The notes under the pieces: generated by a model
The model's database searches: none
Told to the model about the DNA's origin: nothing
What the model saw: only the letters and a program-made list of their open reading frames with translations
Position numbers and translations under genes: made by a program
Shown: piece by piece, positions 55,545 to 63,276 of the stretch
How positions within the stretch are numbered: position 1 is the stretch's first letter
Layout of the letters: every line of letters starts with the position of its first letter
Assembly (NCBI GenBank): GCA_022843025.1
Contig: JALHOL010000009.1
Coordinates: forward strand, 62,001 to 126,000
Length of the DNA stretch: 64,000 nt
Direction of reading: 5' to 3'
Origin: Paracoccaceae bacterium
GTDB taxonomy: Bacteria; Pseudomonadota; Alphaproteobacteria; Rhodobacterales; Rhodobacteraceae

Positions 55545-56849
55545 TCAGCGGCCCACACCGACATAGGTTTCGAACCCGGCGGCGAGGACGTCTTCGCGCG
55601 AGTAGATGTTGCGGAGGTCGGCCATGCGGGGGGTGTTCATCTTGCGCGCCAGTTTCGCGAGATCGAGGGCCCGGAATTCGTTCCATTCGGTGAGGATCAC
55701 CAGAACATCGGCCCCCTGCGCGGCGTGATAGGCGTTTTCCACCCAGCGGACATGGGGAAGCAGCGCCTCGCCCTCATGCTGGCCTTGCGGGTCCATCACG
55801 CGGACCTTGGCACCGCCGCCCACAAGCGCAGGCACGATGGTGAGCGAGGGCGCATCGCGCATGTCATCGGTATTGGGTTTGAAGGTGACGCCGAGGATGC
55901 CCACCGTTTTGCCGTTGAGGGTGCCATCCAGCAGATCGACGATCTTGTCGAGCATGCGCAGTTTGACCTGATCGTTGACCTTGATGACGGTTTCCACAAT
56001 CTGCATAGGTACTGCGTTTTCCTGCCCGATGCGGGCCAACGCCTTGGTATCCTTGGGGAAACAGGACCCGCCATAGCCGGGACCGGCATGGAGGAATTTG
56101 TTGCCGATGCGGCCATCGAGGCCGATGCCTTTGGAGACGGACTTGATATCGGCCCCCACGCGTTCGCACAGCGCCGCGATTTCGTTGATGAAGGTGATCT
56201 TGGTCGCGAGGAAGGCGTTGGCGGCGTATTTGATCATCTCGGCCGATTCCAGATCGGTGAAGACGATGGGGAAATCGCGCAGGAAGAGGGGGCGGTAGAT
56301 GTCGGACATCACCTTTTTGGCGCGGTCATTTTCCACGCCCACCACCACCCGGTCAGGGCGCATGAAATCGTCGATCGCCGCGCCTTCGCGCAGGAATTCC
56401 GGGTTGGAGGCGATGTCGAAATCGGCGGCAGGGCTGGAGGCGCGGACGGCCTCGGCCACTTTGCGGTTGGTGCCGACGGGGACGGTGGATTTGGTGACGA
56501 TGACAGCATAGCCGGTGAGGGCGCGTCCGATTTCCTCTGCCGCGGCCATGACATAGCGCAGGTCGGCATGGCCATCGCCGCGCCGGGTGGGGGTGCCCAC
56601 AGCGATGAAGACGGCATCGGCCCCGGCGACCGCCTCGGCCAGATCAAGGGAAAAGGACAGGCGTCCGGCGGCGACGTTCTTGGCCATCAGGTCTTGAAGG
56701 CCGGGTTCAAAGATCGGAATCTCGCCCGCGTTGAGACGGTCGATTTTGGCGGGGTCTTTGTCGACGCAGATCACGTCATGCCCGAAATCGGAAAAACACA
56801 CCCCGGAGACGAGGCCGACATAGCCTGTCCCGATCATCGCAATCTTCAT
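55545..56849 (-). CDS. ugd: UDP-glucose 6-dehydrogenase
   Basis: 434 residues. NAD-binding MKIAMIGTGYVGLVSGVCF, VDKDPAKIDRLNAGEIPI, FIAVGTPTRRGDG, and the catalytic cysteine in GPGYGGSCFPKDTKAL, followed by the third domain with LGVTFKPNTDDMRDAPS. It oxidises UDP-glucose twice to UDP-glucuronate. The start is the ATG at 56849; the long upstream frame is non-conserved. Product use in the glycan locus at 1-28 kb or in LPS is plausible. It stands alone between terminators. Confidence 0.95.
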   Translation of the reverse strand: MKIAMIGTGYVGLVSGVCFSDFGHDVICVDKDPAKIDRLNAGEIPIFEPGLQDLMAKNVAAGRLSFSLDLAEAVAGADAVFIAVGTPTRRGDGHADLRYVMAAAEEIGRALTGYAVIVTKSTVPVGTNRKVAEAVRASSPAADFDIASNPEFLREGAAIDDFMRPDRVVVGVENDRAKKVMSDIYRPLFLRDFPIVFTDLESAEMIKYAANAFLATKITFINEIAALCERVGADIKSVSKGIGLDGRIGNKFLHAGPGYGGSCFPKDTKALARIGQENAVPMQIVETVIKVNDQVKLRMLDKIVDLLDGTLNGKTVGILGVTFKPNTDDMRDAPSLTIVPALVGGGAKVRVMDPQGQHEGEALLPHVRWVENAYHAAQGADVLVILTEWNEFRALDLAKLARKMNTPRMADLRNIYSREDVLAAGFETYVGVGR

Positions 56850-56920
56850 GACTCTGCACCTGTTCCCAGCGGACCTTTGACACAGCCTGTGTAGGACAGG
56901 GCGATTCGTGCTGTCAAACG

Positions 56921-56957
56921 GCCCCTGCGATCTTTGCGATGACAAAGGCGCAGGGGC
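56921..56957. terminator. Compound hairpin downstream of the DUF2793 gene
   Basis: GCCCCTGCG / CGCAGGGGC closes an inner CTTTG / CAAAG stem with a 6-base loop, starting 5 bp past the DUF2793 stop on the minus strand. Weak T run; probable terminator that insulates ugd. Confidence 0.65.
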
Positions 56958-56962
56958 GGGGA

Positions 56963-58270
56963 TCAGGCCACGCGCAGCCAGATGGCGGTGGCGGCGGCAG
57001 AGTTGATCTCTGTCGAAGTGAAACCCCAAGGGGCCGGGGCAGGGTTGCCCCAGGCGATGGTGCGGCGCAGCACCTTGCGCGCAGCGGTGATGGGGGCCGT
57101 ACCGCCGTTCACATCGGGGGTGGCGGTAGTGGGCCAGACCGACAGGGTGGCGGTCGACGAATGGCGGATGCCGAGCCAGACGGTCCGCCCCTGACGCAAG
57201 CTGAGGGCGACGGTGGCCGATTTGGCACCGGTGGTGGACAGGTCGAGATCGGCGGTTTCCAGAATCTGGGCATCGGGGCGGCCGTTGGCATCGCTGGCAT
57301 AGATCAGGATGCGGGCCAGTGCGCCCGCGACAGCGGTGGTGCAGTTCAGCAAAAGCCGATCAACCGTCAGGTCGGCGCGCGATTGAAAGGGAAAGAGGTC
57401 GATGCGCCCGGCAGCCCCGGCCAGCGTGCCGAGCGTGCCGCCGCCCGCGCCGGTTGTCGTGAGGACCAGGTCGCCGGTGGGCGGGGTGAGCGAAGGGATC
57501 TCTCGCTGGCCATCAAGGCGGTGGGTCAGGCCCCCGGCCTGCGCGCGGATCTGATCGGTGGCGGCATTGTGCCAGATCGTGCCATTGGCGGGGTTTGCGG
57601 GATCAGCCATCAGCCCGTGCAGGATCACCGGCTGTGGCAGGGTAACGCTGCCCGTGGCGGGATCAGCGGTGAGAGCGGTGGCGAAGGTGGTGCCATTGCC
57701 GCTGACCTTGATGGCAAAGCTGTCGCCGCCGGTCAGGCCCATTTCGGCGCGGCCGGAATAGCCGGTCTGGAACAGCAGGCTGGCTGTATCGGCGGGGTTG
57801 GCCTTGTTGACCTTGATCTGATGGCCTGCGCCGTCGTGATCGAAGAGCGATGCGGGCGAGGACAGGGTCAGGCGGTTGACGGCATCGGCAGTGGCGGCAA
57901 TGCCAAGGCGCGGCAGGGTGTCCGGCGGCGTTTGTGCGGCAACCCAGGTGGTGCCGTCATGGGCGAGGGTTGTGCTGTCCGACAAAACGCGGGCCAGCCA
58001 GCCCGCGCGCGGGGTAAGGAAGGCCCAAGCGCCGCCCCAGAAGGCCGCGACCTTGCCTTCGTGCCCTTGCCACAGGCCGGTGGCGGGGCTTGCCACGATG
58101 TGGCGGTCGCCCTCGGCCGGTTGGGCAGGCGGTTCGCTGCGCGTGCGGTCACTCACGGCCAGGTGGACCAGCAGATCCAGCAGGCGGAGCGCCTCGTTAT
58201 GGGTGACGTGTTTCTGCGCCTGGGCGGGCAGGATCAGCGGCAGCGCGAGGAGGGGGGTATCGTCGGACAT
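56963..58270 (-). CDS. DUF2793 domain protein (phage/GTA-associated family)
   Basis: 435 residues. The N-terminal DUF2793 domain is recognised from LPAQAQKHVTHNEALRLLD, then EGDRHIVASPATGLWQGHE and AFLTPRAGWLARV. This domain is usual in tail-associated genes of alphaproteobacterial phages and gene-transfer-agent-like elements. The middle has beta-rich, low-complexity sections, and the C-terminal part from about residue 290 looks like a separate beta-sandwich domain. No other phage gene is near: ugd is downstream and galE divergent. It may be a tail-fibre remnant kept for a surface-binding role; that is inference. Confidence 0.8.
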   Translation of the reverse strand: MSDDTPLLALPLILPAQAQKHVTHNEALRLLDLLVHLAVSDRTRSEPPAQPAEGDRHIVASPATGLWQGHEGKVAAFWGGAWAFLTPRAGWLARVLSDSTTLAHDGTTWVAAQTPPDTLPRLGIAATADAVNRLTLSSPASLFDHDGAGHQIKVNKANPADTASLLFQTGYSGRAEMGLTGGDSFAIKVSGNGTTFATALTADPATGSVTLPQPVILHGLMADPANPANGTIWHNAATDQIRAQAGGLTHRLDGQREIPSLTPPTGDLVLTTTGAGGGTLGTLAGAAGRIDLFPFQSRADLTVDRLLLNCTTAVAGALARILIYASDANGRPDAQILETADLDLSTTGAKSATVALSLRQGRTVWLGIRHSSTATLSVWPTTATPDVNGGTAPITAARKVLRRTIAWGNPAPAPWGFTSTEINSAAATAIWLRVA

Positions 58271-58435
58271 CGGGAACCTTCTGGCCAGAGGATTGGCCGC
58301 GAAGGTTGGCTTGCGATGGTGAACGGCAGGAAAACGCGGCGCGCGCTGGGCTGATGGTTGGATGGGACGGTGCAGGAGGGATGCCCCTTTGTCTTTGTCC
58401 GGTCAGGCGGTTAGCATGGCGGGAATGAGAGACGG

Positions 58436-59428
58436 ATGAGGGCAAGAGCCGTGGTGCAGCATGTTCTGGTAACGGGGGGCGCGGGCTATATCGGCGCGCA
58501 TGCCTGCAAGGCGCTGGCGCGGGCGGGCTATGTGCCGGTCTGTTTCGACAATCTGTCAACGGGTTGGGAAGCGGCGGTGAAGTTCGGGCCGCTGGAGCGG
58601 GGCGATCTAATGGACCGGGCCGCGATTGATGCGGCGCTGGCCCGATGGAAACCGGTGGCGGTGATGCATTTCGCGGCGCTGTCGCTGGTCGGCGAATCCA
58701 TGTCGGACCCCGGGCGCTATTGGCGGGTGAATGTGGGCGGGGCGCTGAACCTGATCGAGGCCTGTGTGGCGGCGGGGGTGGAGCGGTTCGTGTTTTCATC
58801 GACCTGCGCGACCTATGGCGATCAGGATGGGGTTGTGCTGAACGAAGACACGCCGCAGCGGCCGATCAATGCCTATGGCGCGTCGAAGCTGGCCATAGAG
58901 CAGATGCTGGGGAATTTCGGGGCGAGCCATGGGCTGCAATCGGTGATTTTCCGCTATTTCAACGTGGCGGGGGCCGATCCGGACGGCGAGGTGGGCGAGC
59001 GGCACGATCCAGAGACGCATCTGATCCCGCTGATGCTGGATGCGGTGGAGGGCAGGCGCGCGGCGCTGACTGTGTTCGGCTCGGACTATCCGACGGCGGA
59101 TGGCACCTGCGTGCGGGATTATGTGCATGTGACCGATCTGGCCGAGGCGCATGTGCGGGGGTTGCGCTGGCTGGAGGGCGGCAAGGGGAGCCGGGTGTTC
59201 TGTCTGGGTAGCGGGACCGGCTATTCGGTGCGTGCGGTGCTGGACCATGCGCGCGTGGTCACGAATCGCGCGGTGCCGGTGGTGGAAGGCGGCCGGCGGG
59301 CCGGGGATGCGGCGGCGCTGGTCTGCGGATCGGAGCGCGCGCGGGACGAATTGGGATGGGAGCCGGAGCGCGGGCTGGAAGCGATGATCCGTGATGCCTG
59401 GCGCTGGTCGCAGGGCGGGGGGTACTGA
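58436..59428 (+). CDS. galE: UDP-glucose 4-epimerase
   Basis: 330 residues. NAD-binding VLVTGGAGYIGAHACKAL, FDNLSTGWEAAV, HFAALSLVGESM, catalytic serine region FSSTCATYGD, YGASK (YxxxK), and substrate segment TADGTCVRDYVHVTDLAEAH, all diagnostic of GalE. It interconverts UDP-glucose and UDP-galactose for glycan synthesis. It is divergent from the DUF2793 gene, with a 165-bp promoter gap, and separate from the epimerase gene at 3.2 kb, which lacks this TDGTCVRDY segment. Confidence 0.94.
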   Translation: MRARAVVQHVLVTGGAGYIGAHACKALARAGYVPVCFDNLSTGWEAAVKFGPLERGDLMDRAAIDAALARWKPVAVMHFAALSLVGESMSDPGRYWRVNVGGALNLIEACVAAGVERFVFSSTCATYGDQDGVVLNEDTPQRPINAYGASKLAIEQMLGNFGASHGLQSVIFRYFNVAGADPDGEVGERHDPETHLIPLMLDAVEGRRAALTVFGSDYPTADGTCVRDYVHVTDLAEAHVRGLRWLEGGKGSRVFCLGSGTGYSVRAVLDHARVVTNRAVPVVEGGRRAGDAAALVCGSERARDELGWEPERGLEAMIRDAWRWSQGGGY

Positions 59429-59610
59429 GGGGAAGGCCCCTTGCTTTTGGTAGATGCCCGTTCCCGCCTTTACCATTTGCAGGTGTAGGCCGAAGTGGAG
59501 GGTTTCGGGTGGCAGGCGCGATGCTGCGGTTGTTGAAGCCGCTACAGGGCCGAAGCAGCACCCTGCCAGACAGCCCCGAAGGGGAAGCGGGCAAGCGCGC
59601 GGTTTTCGGC

Positions 59611-60627
59611 CTAGCCGGTCGATTGCCGGATCAGCAGTTCCGGTGAAATGGCGATCCGCGCCGGGGCGACTTGCCGCCCATCCAGTATGTCGAGGATCAG
59701 CGCTGCGGTGCGCGCGCCGATGTCGTTCGGGAAGGGATTGATCGTGGTCAGTGCGGGCACAGAGATGCCGGCGATTTCGTAATCGCCGAAACCGGCGATC
59801 CAAAGCCTGCCCGGCACCGCGACAGCGCGCCTTTGGCATTCGGTCAGGGCACCGAAGGCCGACAGGTCGGAGACGCAGATCACCGCCTGCGTGTCGGGAA
59901 GCGTTTCCAGCAAGCGACCCATCGCCTCGGCCCCTTCGCGGATCGAGATCGGAGGCGCACCGGCCGCGATCAGGCGGGTGGCGTCCAGCCCGTGTTCCTG
60001 CATCGCCGCGATGAACCCGACGCGGCGGTCGGCACCGCGGGTGTCGCGGGTCGTGTCGCCCCCGATGAAGGCGATCCGCGTCAGGCCCTGCGCCACGAAA
60101 TGATCCACCATTCCGCGCACGGCGTCTGCGTTTGAAAAGCCGATGACATGGCCGATGGGATCATCCGGCAGATCCCATGTTTCGATTACCGGGATGCCTG
60201 CGTTTTCCAGCATCCGCCGGGCGCGGGGGGTGTGGCGGCCCCCGGTAACGACAATGGCTTCGGGGCGGCGGCGAAGGAACTGTTCGATCAGGCGTTCTTC
60301 TTCGGCCATGTCGTAATCGGTGTAGCCCAGCAGGATTTGCAGCCCGCGCGGCTTTAGCCCTTCGGACAGGCCGCGCACGGTTTCGGCAAAGTTAGCGTTG
60401 TTGAGCGAGGGGATGGTTACGGCGATGAAATCTGTCTTCTGGGACCGCAGGTTGGAGGCGGTGCTGTCGAAGACATAGCCCAGATCATCGGCCGCCTTGA
60501 GGATGGCATCGCGTGTTGCGCTGCTGACCGAACTGTCGGCCTTGAAGGCCCGGCTGACCGTCATTGGCGAGACGCCGGCAAGACGGGCGACATCGGCCAT
60601 TGTCGGAGACTTGCGGGCGGTGCTCAT
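59611..60627 (-). CDS. LacI-family regulator (GntR-like, gluconate locus)
   Basis: 338 residues. LacI helix-turn-helix at the N-terminus (MADVARLAGVSPMTVSRAF), hinge helix region, then the periplasmic-binding-like effector domain with FIAVTIPSLNNANFAETVRG and IVVTGGRHTPRARRML. The layout and DNA-binding residues resemble E. coli GntR/IdnR-type gluconate repressors. It is the last gene of the minus-strand gluconate operon, 51 bp after a small barrel-protein gene. Its likely target is the ATGTTA-N4-TAACAT operator at 63216-63231. Confidence 0.9.
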   Translation of the reverse strand: MSTARKSPTMADVARLAGVSPMTVSRAFKADSSVSSATRDAILKAADDLGYVFDSTASNLRSQKTDFIAVTIPSLNNANFAETVRGLSEGLKPRGLQILLGYTDYDMAEEERLIEQFLRRRPEAIVVTGGRHTPRARRMLENAGIPVIETWDLPDDPIGHVIGFSNADAVRGMVDHFVAQGLTRIAFIGGDTTRDTRGADRRVGFIAAMQEHGLDATRLIAAGAPPISIREGAEAMGRLLETLPDTQAVICVSDLSAFGALTECQRRAVAVPGRLWIAGFGDYEIAGISVPALTTINPFPNDIGARTAALILDILDGRQVAPARIAISPELLIRQSTG

Positions 60628-60678
60628 GGGGCCTGTGTAGCCTTGGTGCGGGTGAAAATCCAGCGTTCAGACGCGGTT

Positions 60679-61014
60679 TCAGGCCGGGTCAAAGCTGTGG
60701 GCGGTGGTGACGTGGTGGTGGATCCGCCCTGTGAAGAAGCGCGACAGAACCGCTTCGGTTGCGGCGCGGCCCTCCATGCGGATCGGGTGGTCGAGGAAGG
60801 CGTCAACAGTGGCGCGATCCGGCCAGTCGATCGCGAGGATGAGCGGAAATTCCGGCGCCCCGGCATCGCGGTCATCGGCGAAGGTGACATGGATTGCAAG
60901 CGCGCCGGGAAAGCGGCGCCAGACGGGCAGGATTTCGGCCAGCACGGCGGCGCGGAAGGCTTCGGTCTGGCCGGGGTGGACGGTGCCTTCGAAAAGGGCA
61001 TAGCGGGTGATCAT
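60679..61014 (-). CDS. Small dimeric alpha-beta barrel protein
   Basis: 111 residues: ITRYALFEGTVHPGQTEAFR, VLAEILPVWRRFPGALAI, HVTFADD, LAIDWPDRATVDAFLDHPI and FFTGRIHHHVT. The pattern (two beta-alpha-beta units, with conserved Phe/Trp/His lining) fits the dimeric alpha-beta barrel superfamily, which includes ABM, EthD and stress-responsive proteins. No catalytic residue set is clear. It lies within the gluconate operon between the oxidoreductase and regulator genes. It may assist aldose or lactone handling, but that is a guess. Confidence 0.7.
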   Translation of the reverse strand: MITRYALFEGTVHPGQTEAFRAAVLAEILPVWRRFPGALAIHVTFADDRDAGAPEFPLILAIDWPDRATVDAFLDHPIRMEGRAATEAVLSRFFTGRIHHHVTTAHSFDPA

Positions 61015-61041
61015 CGGGTGAGTTCCTTTCGAAGGCCCCAG

Positions 61042-61917
61042 TTACTTTTTGGAGAAGGCAAAGAATTCCATCAGGGCGGCCTGATCTTCGCCGCCAAACC
61101 CTGCTGATGTGAGCATCCGGTGGATTTCCGCGCAAAGCGCGGTCAGGGGCATGGGCGTATGGGTCAGCCGGGCCAGATCGGCGGCACCGTTCAGATCCTT
61201 GACCATATTGTCGATCCGCCCGGTGCGGCGGTAATCGCGCGTGGCGAAGCGGGGCATGTATTCCTGAAGGATCGCCGAGTCAGCGCGTCCGCCACGCAGG
61301 GCCTGCGGGATTTTTTCCACATCGACGCCAGCGGCTTCGGCGAGGGCCGTCGCTTCGGCCACGGCGAGGAAACCGAGGCCACAGAGCACCTGATTGATCA
61401 GCTTGGTGGTCTGGCCTGCCCCGGCGGGGCCCATGTGTGTCTGGTTCGAGGCGACTTTGGCCAGGATGGCCTGCGCGGCGGCGACATCTTCGGATGCGCC
61501 GCCCTGCATCAGGGTCAACTCGCCGGTGGCGGCCTTCGGGATGCCGCCGGAAAGCGGGCTGTCCACCCATGCGAGGCCCATCGCGGCGGCATCGGCGGCG
61601 AGGGCCTTTGTCGCGGCTGGGTCGATGGAGGACATGTCGATGATCAATGTGCCGGGGGCGGCACCCTGCGCCACGCCATCGGGGCCGAACACGGCGGCGC
61701 GAACGATATGGGGCGCGTTCAGCGACAGAATGACCGCACGGGCGTCTTTTGCGGCATTGGCGGCGGAGGGGGCGGCTGTCGCGCCGGCGGCCACCAGCGG
61801 GGCCAGCTTGGCAGGGTCAAGATCAAAGACCGCAAGCCGCGTGCCGGTGGCCACAAGGCGCGCGCCGATAGCACCCCCCATGGCCCCTGCGCCGATCAGG
61901 GCGATTTTATCGGTCAT
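61042..61917 (-). CDS. 3-hydroxyisobutyrate dehydrogenase-family NAD(P) oxidoreductase
   Basis: 291 residues. Rossmann motif IALIGAGAMGGAIGARL, substrate-binding DSPLSGGIPKAATG, catalytic lysine in AGAGQTTKLINQ, and the cofactor-side NMVKDLNGAADLA. This is the beta-hydroxyacid dehydrogenase family, which includes tartronate semialdehyde reductase, L-threonate dehydrogenase and 3-HIBADH. Its start overlaps the gluconokinase stop (ATGA). In this operon it probably oxidises or reduces a C4-C6 sugar-acid intermediate; the exact substrate is not readable. Confidence 0.87.
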   Translation of the reverse strand: MTDKIALIGAGAMGGAIGARLVATGTRLAVFDLDPAKLAPLVAAGATAAPSAANAAKDARAVILSLNAPHIVRAAVFGPDGVAQGAAPGTLIIDMSSIDPAATKALAADAAAMGLAWVDSPLSGGIPKAATGELTLMQGGASEDVAAAQAILAKVASNQTHMGPAGAGQTTKLINQVLCGLGFLAVAEATALAEAAGVDVEKIPQALRGGRADSAILQEYMPRFATRDYRRTGRIDNMVKDLNGAADLARLTHTPMPLTALCAEIHRMLTSAGFGGEDQAALMEFFAFSKK

Positions 61918-62414
61918 GCGCGTATTCCTTTGGCGGCGGTGGTGATGATCGCATCAAGGGTCTGGTCTATGTCGATGGTCAGCGCCTCATCGGGGCTGGG
62001 CGGTTCGAGGGCGGCAAGCTGGGTGTCGAGCAGGCTGAGCGGCATGTAATGGCCGGTGCGGGCAGACATTCTTTTGGCAAGTAGTTCACGACTGCCTGCG
62101 AGATGGACGAAGTGAACCGGCCCGCCTGCCCCTGCCCGCAGCCGATCACGATAAGCGCGGCGCAGGGCGGAGCAGCCGATGATCACGGGCGCATCCGCGG
62201 CCAGCACGGCGGCGACCCGGTCCAGCCATGGCCAACGGTCATCATCGTTCAGCGGATGGCCTGCGCGCATCTTTTCGACATTCGCCGCAGGATGGAGATC
62301 ATCGCCATCGCGATAGGGGATGCCAAGGCGCTGCGACAATCCCGCGCCGACCGACGACTTGCCGCAACCCGAGACGCCCATAATGATGATCCGCAGATCG
62401 GGTTGGCCTGTCAT
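61914..62414 (-). CDS. gntK: Gluconokinase
   Basis: 166 residues. P-loop MGVSGCGKSSVGAGL, then GIPYRDGDDLHPAANVEKM, HPLNDDDRWPWLD and LAKRMSARTGHYMP, all hallmarks of the small GntK/IdnK kinases. It phosphorylates gluconate to 6-phosphogluconate, feeding the Entner-Doudoroff or pentose-phosphate route. The start is the ATG at 62414, overlapping the stop of the gluconate 5-dehydrogenase-like gene; the longer frame is not conserved. Its stop overlaps the next gene as well. Confidence 0.94.
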   Translation of the reverse strand: MTGQPDLRIIIMGVSGCGKSSVGAGLSQRLGIPYRDGDDLHPAANVEKMRAGHPLNDDDRWPWLDRVAAVLAADAPVIIGCSALRRAYRDRLRAGAGGPVHFVHLAGSRELLAKRMSARTGHYMPLSLLDTQLAALEPPSPDEALTIDIDQTLDAIITTAAKGIRA

Positions 62415-63166
62415 AGCGACGCCGTGATGCCGCCATCCACATAGAGGATGTGGCCGTTGACGAAGCTGGCGGCGTCTGAGGCGAGGAAGATGCAGGCACC
62501 TTGCAGTTCCTCGACCCGGCCCCAGCGGCCTGCGGGGGTGCGCTTTTCGAGCCATGCAGAGAAGGTCGGGTCAGCCACTAGCGCCGCGTTCAGGGGGGTG
62601 TCGAAATACCCCGGCGCAATGGCATTGCAGTTCAGCCCGTGCTTTGCCCAATCGGTTGCCATGCCCTTGGTCAGGTTGCCGACCGCGCCTTTCGTCGCCG
62701 TGTAGGGCGCTATGGACGGGCGGGCGAGGGCGGTTTGCACGCTGGCAATGTTGATGATCTTGCCCGCGCGCCGCGCGATCATGTGACGCGCGACCGCCTG
62801 ACCGACATGGAACACCGATGCGATGTTGGTTTGCAGCAAACGTTCGAACGCATCGGCGGGGAATTCCTCCAAAGGCGCGCGGTGTTGCATGCCGGCGTTG
62901 TTCACGAGGATGTCGATGGGTTTTCCCGTGGCCTCGAAGGCATCGACGGCGGTGCGGACGCCGTCATGGTCTGTCGCATCAAAGGCCAGCGTTTCCGCCC
63001 CCGGGATCCGCGCTGCGGCGGCGGCCAGTTTTGCCGTATCGCGGCCGTTCAGCACAACCTGGGCGCCCGCTGCGGCCAGCCCTTCGGCCAAGGCGAAGCC
63101 GATCCCTTGTGAAGACCCGGTGATCAGCGCGCGCCGCCCCGTCAGATCGAAAAGCCGGTATCCCAA
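62411..63166 (-). CDS. Gluconate 5-dehydrogenase-like SDR (TTG start)
   Basis: 251 residues from a TTG at 63166 preceded by AAAGGA nine bases upstream. This start leaves only six residues before the conserved DLTGRRALITGSSQGIG, while a longer in-frame reading would run into the operator. Motifs: TGSSQGIG, LVNNAGMQHRAPLE, INIASVQTALARPS with YTATK (YxxxK), and the C-terminal NGHILYVDGGI. It resembles Ga5DH/IdnO, which reduces 5-keto-gluconate to gluconate. It is the first gene of the operon gntK-oxidoreductase-barrel protein-lacI, divergent from the 2-hydroxyacid dehydrogenase. Confidence 0.87.
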   Translation of the reverse strand: MGYRLFDLTGRRALITGSSQGIGFALAEGLAAAGAQVVLNGRDTAKLAAAAARIPGAETLAFDATDHDGVRTAVDAFEATGKPIDILVNNAGMQHRAPLEEFPADAFERLLQTNIASVFHVGQAVARHMIARRAGKIINIASVQTALARPSIAPYTATKGAVGNLTKGMATDWAKHGLNCNAIAPGYFDTPLNAALVADPTFSAWLEKRTPAGRWGRVEELQGACIFLASDAASFVNGHILYVDGGITASL

Positions 63167-63214
63167 GGTCTGTTTCCTTTCAGTTCGCTCTCGACAAGCA
63201 ACATTGCCTCTGTT

Positions 63215-63232
63215 TATGTTATCGTTAACATA
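63215..63232. promoter_or_regulatory. GntR/LacI-type operator in divergent promoter
   Basis: TATGTTATCGTTAACATA: perfect 7-base half sites TATGTTA and TAACATA around TCGT. The inner part ATGTTA-N4-TAACAT equals the half sites known for E. coli GntR/IdnR boxes. It is 49 bp from the SDR start and 45 bp from the 2-hydroxyacid dehydrogenase start, so one repressor could control both. The LacI-type regulator at 59611-60627 is the obvious ligand. A global LacI regulator such as CceR, with a related motif, is an alternative. Confidence 0.8.
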
Positions 63233-63276
63233 GACTGTCAAGCCACCAGAAACGTCAAGCCGGGATCGTATAGACC

